A stretch of DNA of 64,000 bases from Myripristis murdjan. Lineage: Eukaryota; Chordata; Actinopteri; Holocentriformes; Holocentridae. Shown piece by piece: positions 10,601-20,200 of this stretch (position 1 is its first letter; each line of letters starts with the position of its first letter). Position numbers and translations under genes: made by a program. Below the pieces are notes generated by a model that searched no databases, was not told where the DNA came from, and worked only from the letters and a program-made list of their open reading frames with translations. The stretch covers positions 9,092,890 to 9,156,889 of the forward strand of contig NC_043986.1 in the NCBI RefSeq assembly GCF_902150065.1, in the 5' to 3' direction.

Positions 10601-12546
10601 ATAATTTTAAAAAATCACAATAACCACAAAAAAACAAAACAAAACAAAGGGCAAAGCCCCCCAAAATGCATTTTTTTTTAATTTACAAGAAAACTACATT
10701 TATAATTACTACAATGATGCATTTAAACATCAGGTCAGTGATGCTGGATTGAATTCCTGTGTCTAAATGCTTGTGAAAGGCTTTTACAGCAAGAGAGCAT
10801 ATCATTTCTTTCAGATTTTGTAATATGTCTTCTGCGTTTAACCACAAACGTCTCAGATTTGCTCTAAAAAAAATCTGGTCATCTTATCCTTGGTCAGACG
10901 CCAGTGGCTGGTGTGAGTGGGAATATGTTACCTCAAAATGTGAACCTATATCTCTTCAGATTGCTTGGATCCATTTTTATTTTTTTAACACGTTTTGGAT
11001 AATCTGTGAATCTATAAATGTCTGTGTGATTCTCAGTATTGGCATCATCTTGTGGGGCATCTAAGCTGGGCTGCACTTGCTCTTATTGGTAGTTTTCATC
11101 ATCAAGTATGACACAAGTTCAAAACGGGGGAACTGTGGGAATGAGATGAAGTCAAAGTTTTCCACAGAAGCCACTCTCATGTCTTTGAATTTCTGCGTGA
11201 CTGACCTTGAGGTTGCTGCTGGGCAGTATGGCCATCCCCTCCTTCCACTCCAGGACGTGGACGATGCTACAAGCCCCGCCTACCTGGGCAGGTGAGAGTG
11301 GGTGTGGCTGTCTCAGTGGCCCGCCCCCTTTAACTGGATCTCCCACTGCAATACCTGAAGTCACCTCCACCTTCTGATGGCTGGCTGCTGGGGCTGAGGA
11401 CAGACAAAGAAAGATGTGTCCAATTCATACTCTTTTTCTTTTTCTATGCATGTCTTTACTGCAAATCTCTGACAAGCTATTTTCATTGCACATTTTACAG
11501 GATTTCTACATGATCGTGTTACCCAAGTTGGAGGAGGCCTGTCTTACATCTTTGAGGAGGCATCTGAGATCTAAGACCGTGTTCCACTTGCATGAAACAA
11601 TTTCCTCCATGGCTGGTGTCAGTAAATATTAGTGCCACATCCACTGAATACTGATTTTAGAGCCGTTTCCAACCTGCCAAGGAAAAATCTGCTGCAAGCA
11701 TCAGATTTTAAAGGGTGCTAAGTGTCACATTTTAACAATGCAAAATCATTTCCACATTAATTTTGGACACATTAGTGTAATTGGATAAACAAACGAGACC
11801 ATCGGCGGGGACACTGGCAGCGTCTGCAGCTGTATTTTGCGGCAGGTTGTCCCCAGGTTGCTATTTGCTGGGAATGTGTTGTGTTGCTTACAGTACAAAG
11901 GGGATATTAGTTATTGGCACAAAACTGGAAGCGGAAACTGCTTCCTTTCTCCCAGAGGATTATGGTGCTTTGTTGCAACCAGCAGCAGATGGTGGAACAG
12001 GTTAAAGGCGATGACAAAATCAAAATCAAGAGTAAAGAGAAAGAGAAACAAAATGATACTCTTAAAGTGACACCGGGAGGGGAAGGAGCCGCGAGTGGAC
12101 GCTTCCTCTTGCAACGGAAGCAAAGGAGTTTATAGGAAATGTGGTTTGGATTTTGCAAACACTAAAATACCACCAGTTTGAGTCAGAGGTTACTCATTGC
12201 CTATTCCCCATGGTGTCTACATTTGTCCAAAACCAGGAGTAATGGTGGTTTGAAAAGTGTCACATGAAGCATATTGAAAGCCTTCGGTTGTGTGTAACAC
12301 TCCACTGATCCTCACAGGGAACCTCAGCACCCGTCCTTACTGCTTACAAGGGGAGCCTGACGGACGGCCCCTGGGCTCACCTGGCAGCAGGAGAGCCGTG
12401 GTGGTGTGGGTCGGGGGCCGAGCCTTCTTCGCCACGCCATCGCCGCCGCAGACCAGGACGGCGTCGCTGGGGGACGAGGATGAAGGATCTGAGGCGGCGC
12501 GATCCGGTTCTTTGGCTGGAACCTCCATGTTGACTTTGGCACTCAT
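5..12546 (-). CDS. l3mbtl1: L3MBTL1, lethal(3)malignant brain tumor-like protein 1, N-terminal part (3' part beyond left edge)
   Basis: Polycomb-group chromatin reader whose MBT repeats bind mono- and dimethyl-lysine on histones H4 and H1 and compact chromatin. Exons in transcript order: 12588-12381 (ATG 12546-12544), 11393-11206, 7658-7529, 6477-6307, 4398-4261, 2922-2834, 2333-2229, 145-5. Phases agree through the first four exons. The peptide shows an N-terminal block VLEWKEGMAILPSSNLK followed by FCVSDVGTLSTL, as in L3MBTL family N termini, then EHLKPMRKRKRKEY and SPSEEDSD as in human L3MBTL1. The first MBT repeat follows, with QYLEETKAVAAP, FKQGMKLEGIDPQHPSMYF and DFWVNANSPDIHP. The GIDPQHPSMYF stretch is the L3MBTL1 version rather than L3MBTL3, and SRSF6 is its neighbour in human too. 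Oddities: the exon at 5-145 has five and the exon at 2834-2922 three single-base indels. The 6307 donor leaves phase 1 but exon 4398-4261 reads best from phase 0, so that junction is uncertain. MBT repeats 2-3 are outside the window. Confidence 0.88.
1630..1682 (+). repeat. Short dispersed fish repeat GGAGCTAGGCTAACGACTCC
   Basis: The stretch GGAGCTAGGCTAACGACTCC, CATAGACTTCAAGTC and TGCTAAGCTAA resembles a phrase I recall as frequent in fish genomes. No second copy is in this window, so the call rests on recall. The rest of this 2.1-kb L3MBTL1 intron (146-2228) shows nothing identifiable beyond short AT-rich runs. Confidence 0.35.
4728..4757 (+). repeat. (GT)n microsatellite
   Basis: Pure (GT)14-15 array in an L3MBTL1 intron, about 330 bp upstream (transcript sense) of the exon at 4398-4261. 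Confidence 0.9.
4796..6140 (+). repeat. Older dispersed element (GGCTGGGACGATAC family, copy 1) split by the hAT insertion
   Basis: The pieces 4,796-4,838 and 5,802-6,140 form one repeat when the hAT element and one duplication are set aside. The reverse complement matches 28,440-29,095 (for example TGAATTATCCTCTAGTCTGTG-like and CACATGAATCAAATGTGGCT-like blocks) and 54,215-54,765. Non-coding. Confidence 0.6.
4839..5801. mobile_element. hAT-like non-autonomous transposon with 8-bp target duplication
   Basis: A 963-bp element with perfect 12-bp terminal inverted repeats TAGTGTTGCAAA / TTTGCAACACTA. It is flanked on both sides by GTCACGAT (4831-4838 and 5802-5809), an 8-bp target-site duplication as made by hAT transposases. 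The subterminal parts are crowded with GGGAATT/AATTCCC and TTTCCA/TGGAAA words in both orientations, giving long imperfect inverted repeats. No transposase. It lies in an L3MBTL1 intron and interrupts an older repeat. Confidence 0.85.
7371..7432 (+). repeat. (GT)n microsatellite downstream of L3MBTL1 exon 7658-7529
   Basis: Interrupted (GT)n array of about 60 bp. In the minus-strand transcript it is (AC)n, beginning about 97 nt after the donor of the 130-nt exon. Confidence 0.95.
7664..7694 (+). repeat. (CA)n microsatellite forming the L3MBTL1 exon acceptor tract
   Basis: A (CA)15 array on the plus strand. In the transcript it is (UG)15 ending directly in UUGCAG, the 3' splice site of the 130-nt exon 7658-7529. 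It replaces the usual pyrimidine tract. Confidence 0.95.
8569..9146. mobile_element. hAT-like non-autonomous transposon, GGGATGCACAG ends
   Basis: A 578-bp element with imperfect inverted ends TTGGGATGCACAG / CTGTGCATTCCTA. It is flanked by TTTTATTC (8561-8568) and ATTTATTC (9147-9154), an 8-bp duplication with one mismatch. Internal GCCGATACCGA words are typical of this fish family. No coding. It lies in the L3MBTL1 intron between exons 11393-11206 and 7658-7529. Confidence 0.65.
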
Positions 12547-12639
12547 GACGGTGGCGTCCCTGTCGTCCCTGTCCCTCCCTCCGGAGCGCTGCAACGGAAA
12601 GACGTGTCAGGCACGGTACCAGCCGATGCTTTATGTAGG

Positions 12640-12875
12640 TTTACCCTTTTACATATGCTCAATTTCTTATTTCTGAATTTATTGTTGTAATATAATTGTA
12701 GGATTAATTCACATATTTCTACATAATGCACATGTTTTTAATATTTCTAGTTCTATTTGTTATCATTTCATTCATGCTTATAAACAGTATGTTCTTCTCT
12801 TGGGAATTTGATCAATGAAAACTGACCCAAGTTCCCCTCAGAGATCAATAAAATATTTCTGATTCTGATTTCTGG
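12640..12875 (+). repeat. LINE/SINE-type 3' tail in L3MBTL1 intron 1
   Basis: Shares TATGCTCAATTTCTTATTTC and ATAATGCACAT blocks with 35,300-35,460 and 53,815-54,040, and ends GATCAATAAAATATTTCTG followed by ATTCTGAT. Retroposon tail; no coding part present. Confidence 0.5.
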
Positions 12876-14146
12876 TGCAGTGGATCAACAGTGGAACAGA
12901 GTTACAGTGTGTTAACAGTGTGTTTTCTGTTATGTTATGAAGCTTTTTTTTTTTTTGTTAGTTTGGTTCGAAATATTCATACAAAGCTTAGGTATTTTTT
13001 TGTCTGCAGCCTTCATAAATAATGTTTAATGAAGGCTATTGCCAATTTGATTTATCTGAAGCAGTCCATACTATTTCAAATATTATTTTTTAGGGTATTT
13101 CTGTGTTAGTGCAGAGCTGTTTAAGACAAAACATTCATTATCACAGCAAATTTGAATCCATTTGAATCATAAAAATATGAAATGACCATAAGAGCTTGAC
13201 TGATCCAGATCTTTGTGAAGCCTTTTGAATTTTTACTACTTCACCTCTCCTTTCCCATGCCCAACTCCATGCAGCTGCCATTTTTTTTATTCCCACGAAA
13301 TGGCACTGAATTATATGATGAGGTTAAAACAAACAAAAAAATCACACCATAGGAGACTCCTCCAGCTAACTTTAAAATATGAGAAAATCAAAATCATCAT
13401 CATTTCCCAGTGTCATTTTATAGAATAAAGGGCAGAACAGATGCCATCCTCCATCACCAGTCCATGACCCCATGTGACTTTTCAAAAGCCTTAGATTCCT
13501 GCCCTCCAAAAAAAAAAAAAAAAAAAAAAAAAGGCAATAACCTAATGGTGACAGACCATTAACAATATTTACGCAGACTACCAAGTAACGCTACACAGAG
13601 AGAGGGAAAAGGGAAAGAAAATAGAAATTCCGTTAAAATGGCGGAGGATGTGAAATCCATAAGGCAAAATGAGTAAAAGCATAGGGTCTCAGTTCCTGTG
13701 AAAATCCGTTTTACAGCAAAATGAACACTGGCTGCAACCCATTCCGGCAAAATAACGAATGAATGAGCAATATCTTCACCTGAAAACAACGCGCATCGTG
13801 CATGTATGATAATATCCATTGTGCGGCTGCTTCTGCTACTGAAAAAAATTATTCCTAAAACAATTAGGTCAATTAAATACGAGTCTTTTGATATTTTGCT
13901 AAATGAGAATAGCTTTGTGGGAGAATATATCCCCCCCAAAAAACACAAGCGGCTGTCTTGCTTCACCTCAAGAGAAAAAATGATCATGACACCTTACCCC
14001 TGGAAATGTTTACTCTTGAAAGATGCCCGTGTCTGCGCTGATGGAAGGAAAACTATAAATGTTAAAAAATAAATTCATGGTTGCTGATCAATTCGGAACT
14101 GAATTTGGCTTACCAGCTCTATCTCCTGCGGCTCCGGGGCTCCTAC

Positions 14147-14158
14147 TGCGCATGCGCG
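14147..14158. promoter_or_regulatory. NRF1-type palindrome TGCGCATGCGCG upstream of L3MBTL1
   Basis: TGCGCATGCGCG is a consensus palindromic NRF1 site of the kind found in CpG-type promoters. It sits about 35 bp from the donor of the presumed non-coding L3MBTL1 exon 1, so it lies in or next to the first exon. It is the only such site I noticed in the 300 bp between the L3MBTL1 start and the SRSF6 polyadenylation site. Confidence 0.55.
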
Positions 14159-14509
14159 GGCCAGTGTATAGTCACCGCTCGCACAATGTGCTAAAAGACT
14201 TCCATTGAAATCGCTCCACTTTCCATAATGGTCGATATGGGAAAATAATGTAGTGCGGGATCGATTGGACTGGAGGCCGGTGAAGAAAGGCTTCGTGCTG
14301 TTGTTTTCGCCACAAACAACAAACCAGACGTCCTGTCCTCTCACACCCCAGCCCCCAAAATATTAACACCGCTCACTTTCCAGAAACGGCCAAGCCTTAA
14401 TGAAAGACATTTATTATATAATTAGCAGGATATAGGTCAGGCTGATGCTGCAGTCAAGGTTTTGTAAGTGGCAATCCTGACATATGGAAGAAACACCGCA
14501 TGACAAACC

Positions 14510-15831
14510 CAGTTTTCATTAAGAACCTTTATTAAACGTACAATAAAAAGAACATGTTGTATTTTAATCAAAGTAATTATCTCATTTGTATGGACAATTA
14601 ACCAGAATCTGTCTGGAGACGGGATGCATTCAACAGATCAGATGCTGAAAAGTATTTTACAACCCCAAAAGGCAGGAACGCGTGTACCTTCCCAGTACTA
14701 ATGCAACTGCTTTTTTTTTTTTTTTTTCATTATTATTATTACCTGCACAACCAAAACAAAACAGGGGCTTGACAAATCCCTTGAACTCAAATGACACAGT
14801 GGAAAGGATGGATGAGAATGAACAAAGACACTCAAACTGAAAAAAAAAAAAAAAAAAAAAAAAAACACAAACAAAAAAACAGCTTAATCAAGGATGCAAT
14901 CAGAACATGAAATGAGGAAAAAGGGGCGCGAGGACAGCGGCAAGCTCCGATGCAAAATGAATTAAATTTCTATTCAAAATGTATAATCAAAAACAAAGCA
15001 ATTATTTAAAAAAAAATATCCCATTTCACAGATCTTCTGCTCAAACGATGAGAACATGAGCTGCAAAAAATAAGCGAGAAAACAGGTATTCAATGCTCAC
15101 ACAAGCTCTATGTACAAGATTTTTTTTTTAAAAAAAGGGATCAATAATGATAATGTGTCTGACAGACATTCAAACATGAAAATCTCACCCTCCTCGTGTA
15201 TTGCAGTATGCAGTTCTATATATGCTCTTGTATCCTAGTTAACGCATTTCAGAGTGCCATTAGAGTACTAAGATTGACTGAACCAATGAAAATGCATCTA
15301 TCGGGACTGCAGTAACTGACAAATCAGAGGGGGACCCGTTCCCATGCTGCAGCCAAACGCTCTACTTTTGTCCCACAACCATGCACTTCTTCAGTAGGAA
15401 AAAAATAAAGTTGTACAAAATGACTGGAAAATGTCTTAGACTGCAGGCCCTCACAGTGACAGTCAAGCCACAGCATTATCCCACAATGTTTTTCCTCAAG
15501 ATTATACAGATCTGGTAAAAAAATTAACTGAAAGAACGTTAAGTACATCACGAGTCCTCTGAAGGGTGGATCTGTTTCTGAGGACGGGCTCGTCAATGTC
15601 TCTGAGACGCTAACGAGCCGCTTCAAACTGAAACTCGTCTGCTGGCACGCAGCTCTGCCTAACACTGCTGGGGGTTTCCGTCTCTGACACGTAGGAGACT
15701 AGTGCACACTTGGAGGAGAAAAGTGGACGATTCGAGAAGCATAAGCCGGTATTACGACAACACTGCCCGTTATGTACAGCATAGGGGGTCAAGCAAAACA
15801 TCACGAGGAGCGCCTCCCTTCCTCAGCTCCT
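14510..15831 (-). other. srsf6: SRSF6 3' UTR with poly(A) signal
   Basis: From the SRSF6 stop codon the minus strand runs about 1.3 kb without splice signals or coding potential to an AATAAA signal (plus-strand TTTATT at 14528-14533). It contains A/T runs, including a 24-base A run at 14840-14863 on the plus strand. The end of the SRSF6 message is only about 200-400 bp upstream of the L3MBTL1 start, so the two genes are closely spaced in tandem. Confidence 0.6.
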
Positions 15832-18800
15832 CTAATCCTGAGAGGCTGATCTAGACCGAGAGCGAGACCGTGAGCGGGAGGCTGAGCGCTTCTCCTGGAT
15901 TTGGATCGGCGATCCTCGCCCTGCGGTGACGGGGAGCGGGAGGCGGATTTGGCGGCGCGGTCCTCCTTCCCGTTCTCCACCGGGGAAGCTGAGCGGCTGC
16001 GGGACTTCTTCTCGCCTGACTTCTCCTTGGAACGGCTGCGGGAATCCCGTTCTGACTTCACCTTGGAGCGGCTCTTGGAGCGGGACTTGGATTTCCGCTC
16101 AGCAGAATGGGACCTGGATTTGCGTGATCGAGAACGAGATTTGCGGGTGTTGGATCGAGAACGAGATCTGCGGTTGCGAGAACGAGATTTGCTTCCTCTA
16201 GACTTGGAGCGAGACTTCCTTCCTGATCTGGAACGGGAACGGTTGCCTCTCTTGTTGCTTCGGGAACGAGACCTGTAAGGAATACAAGAAAATGTTTACG
16301 TCTCCTATTTTGTATAACCATGTCAAACACACACCTAAATTCACCGACATGGAAAATTAAATCAAAACACTTGACATTACAGTGTGGCCAAGTGCAATAT
16401 CCAGATTTCAGGAATTGTGATTATTTGACAATTTGACGCTCAAATTGTTTTCTCCAGATGTAAGAAAACATATTTTGCTAGAAGCCAAGAGAAAATAAAT
16501 CAAATAAATGCAGGATGACTAACATATTATTCAACCCTAGTCTCAATCTAAAATGACTCACAGCAAAGCTTTCCACTGACAGTAAAATGTTGGAACATGT
16601 ACCTTTAGTATAACAAGATCAATTCTACATGGTGCTGTTTCCCATTTGTTTCTGTGAGCTACACTTACCAAAGGATTTATTATACAAATGTGAAAATATC
16701 AGTGAATGTGGTGAAACAAAGAATTTGGAGGAAATTATTTTTTCTCTAAAACAGTAAAATGCCACAAAAAAGTGACACAAAGCTAAAAAAAAATTCTCCA
16801 GGTGTTCATGTCATCATAATAAACAAAAAACTTAAACAAAGCTCATAACATCACATCCACTTACTTGGATTTTTCTATTCTCAATTTAGATTTTAATGTG
16901 CAAAATTAGAGTTGGGTAGTAATACACTATCCTGAGGTAAGTACAAAACAACAGTATTATCAGTATTAGAGCGGCATTCACCACTCAGACCAAAAATGCA
17001 GCTGCTGCCATCCTGCAACGTTTCAAATTTATAGCTTCATGTGATGACGGGGGAGCCAGCAAATCTACATAACCCTGTGAGCAAAAATTTTTTAATCGAG
17101 CAACCACCAGCGATCAGAGTCTACAATATGGTTCCTGCAGTAACACTAAGCGGCTATCTCCCTGTAAAATTATGGATTTAGACAACTGTTCACTTGACAG
17201 TGAGACAGGTAAACAGTTAAGTAATGTAATGTTTGAACAGAATCATATTTTTCATGGAATATGCAGACCTTTGCACTTATTACCCTACAGGCAGGGTAAT
17301 AAGGGTGAAGTGCAGCCCCCTTGTGGACAGAGATGGTACATAGCAATGACTGTATGAATCCAGCATTTAAATTCTCCTTCAAAGCCCATAGAACATTATT
17401 TTAAACTGGCTGGTGATATCATACACCTCAGTGTAATTATACTGTAAACCCCAATATAATTTGAGGACATTCTAAAAAATTCTGGATACTGCCCAAAACT
17501 AGTGCAAATCAAATGAAAGAACAACCTGGAGTGGGATCTGGAGCGGCTTCTGGAGCTCCTGCTCCTGTGGCTCCTACGGCTCCTGCTGCGGGAACGGCGG
17601 CGGCTCCGTGACCTAAAAGGTGAAATATTTAAAAATTAAAATTGATTAATGAAAAGCTAATTTAAGAGGAGCAAAAAGGCTTTTGGAATCCAAATTGATC
17701 AAATAGAAAAGAACAGATTCTCCTCACCTGGAGCGGCTGCCAGAGTAGGATCTTCGTCGGCGAGGCCGGTCCTCCACCAGACGAATCTTTCTCCCATTGA
17801 TGTCTGTACCGTCCAGCTTGTCGAGGGCCCTCTTCATGTCCGAGTGGGTCCGGAACTCAATCACTCCCTCATTGGTACGTTCCTTGTGGGCGTCCGCATA
17901 GGTGACCTCTCCCGCCTGGCGCATGAAGTCCTTGATGACAAAGAAAAAATATGCATTAGGAAAACACTGATATTCTCTAGTTTGACCAAATAAATAAACA
18001 CTTGACTTGTTTAGATGAACAGGCCAAGTTGCAAAATGTTTGATATCCATGTTGCTCCTGAAACTAAATATTCATTCTGGGGGGGAAAAATGCTGCAGTG
18101 TCTTAATTTCAGGTTCAAGGTCACAAATAGATATGGGCAACTTTGTTAGAAGTGTTGGTTGATTCTAGGATTGTGAAAATTCTATATTAAAAAATATTCA
18201 TCAAGGTATGGTTTTATAGCAGTGATGACAATTATATTACAGCAGTGACACGACCATGGTGGCATAAAACTGAGCTTGGAATTGTGGGGTTAATATGTAA
18301 ATTGTGTTTAATTAAATGTTGCATGAATGTAAAATGGCTGCAAACACTATGCCTAAAGTCAGGCGTGGTGCATGAGAACTTTAAACCCTGCCCGCTGCTG
18401 CTGAGCGAATACTGAGCAAACACTGGTTTATGTTCCTTCTCCACATGTTTACCTTCAAGTCCTGCCAGCTGCAGCGACTGGACAAGTTCTCGACGACGAG
18501 TCGGTACTCCGTACGGACAGGAGGCCCGTACTTATCCCTGCCAGTGCGGCTCCGGCTGCTGTAGCCACTACCTTTAAAAACAACAGGGGGTTGAAAAAGT
18601 CAGAGAGAATCAAAATGGTTGACACTCACAGAAAATACGAGACAGTGACGTGCCAGATATGAGTCCATGTTGGTAAAAAAAAAATTTGTGTTTTACGACA
18701 AAGAGGTCCATCTGGTCCCACTTTCAAGTCAACACAAACCTTCAGATAAGTGATCTACAAGCCTCTGCTCAGGCGTAAAGTTTGAACTGTTCAGTGTTTT

Positions 18801-20161
18801 GAAGTTGTTCGCTGCTGCAAAGAACACCACTGCATCTGTTTCCAGCTATACAAAGCCTGTCTTACTCTGGTACAACACACTGAAGCTTTAGCTGCTTTAA
18901 CAAATGGACAGTGATGTTCTTGCAAGACGTTTGAACCCTGAAAACAAATAAAAAGGAGGCATCCACATAGGTTTGCTGTCAAGGACAATGCTTGATTAAA
19001 TTGAGTAAGAGCGACTGAAAGTAACACATACACCAATCTTTTTCTTTTGAGCCATTTGACCGGAAATTCAGTCCGAAATTTCTCTCTTTTCCAGTTTGCT
19101 CACTTACAACATTTCTTTTGAGTGTAAGTTCTTTACTAGAGCCGGTCCACTCATTTTTGCTGTCAACATAGAAACCAATGGCAATCCTCACCATCACCCC
19201 TGGTCTATTGGCAAAAGGCTGCTGTCATCATGGCTTCCGGTTAGGTCAGCCAAGGATCAAGGGGGGGCAAAGGTCACACACACATTGTAAGGTGAAAGCC
19301 AAGGCCAAACGGGACAGGCAGTCATCTTAGCCAGTCATCTTTAGCCTCAATGGACTCTCAGCCTCAGCCCGCAACTGGACTCTTTCAAATTGAAACATCA
19401 AGGACTTTTGTTAATGTTGAATATAATAAAAAATATATACCAAAGTTAAAGTAAAAACTTATACACATTTCACATGAATATGTTAGTCTATTCCTAAATG
19501 ATTAGGCTAGGAACTATACTATGTTGGTGATGAAGCGTTTGCGATAACATACAATTGCTCCGAGGTGAAAAAACACATGGAAAAGGGGTAATGGAAATGC
19601 TTGCCTACCAAAAAAAAATATACATGACCTACCACTCTGTCAAATATTACCTAAGCCGGCTTTAGAGTTTAAGATGTTAAAAAAAATCTGCTCTCAAAAT
19701 GTTACCTACAATCGACTCACTACAAGATGAGCAAAGAAAAATGTTGAACTAGATCCTCCACACAAAAGGGCATTTTAAATCAGTCAAGGTTTCAATAGCT
19801 ATGTGGGAACTTGTCCATTTATTATCATTATTAGTATTATGTTATTCTTGAAGAATGCTTACTTTTCACTATTGCTGCACTTGAAATTTAAAATAAATGT
19901 GAGCCCATAATCATATTGTATATCGTATTGCTACTGGGATATTTGGCATAAATATCTAGGTTTGAAATTTTGTCCATATCGTGCAGCCCTACCTCTTAGT
20001 AGTGTTATGTAACATAATGGGCTGTAGACTGTAAATGACTGTAGTGCCACTGCTCATTATATAATCATCTTGCATAACTACTGGGACGACATGCAACCTG
20101 TACTATAGTTTGAAAAACCACCACATGGTGTTTAAAAATTGTGATCCAAAACTGTGTGGCT

Positions 20162-20200
<39 letters not shown>

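Larger units (their letters stand above)
12381..14350 (-). other. l3mbtl1: L3MBTL1 5' end: non-coding first exon and intron 1
   Basis: A good donor (GAGCTG|GTAAGCC on the minus strand) ends a likely first exon at 14114. Its transcription start probably lies at about 14,150-14,350, where the sequence is CpG-richer. It would splice to the acceptor at 12589, where exon 2 carries the ATG at 12546. The exon 2 frame is open upstream of this ATG and could run on into exon 1 in phase 0, so a longer N terminus is possible. I chose the exon 2 ATG because the family N terminus (VLEWKEG block) follows soon after. Intron 1 holds a LINE-type tail (12,640-12,875) and a 27-base A run near 13,507. The rest is unremarkable. 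Confidence 0.5.

Noticed and set aside
10825-11064. 79-residue plus-strand frame with hydrophobic end
   Set aside because: No homology recognised, no conserved start context, and it lies in an L3MBTL1 intron.
5-12546. L3MBTL1 as a true pseudogene
   Set aside because: Conserved residues, intact splice sites, and indels confined to short runs in two exons fit sequence error better; accurate reads would decide.
13559-13987. 142-residue minus-strand open frame between L3MBTL1 exons 1 and 2
   Set aside because: AT-rich, low complexity, no family resemblance and no flanking splice sites; likely chance.
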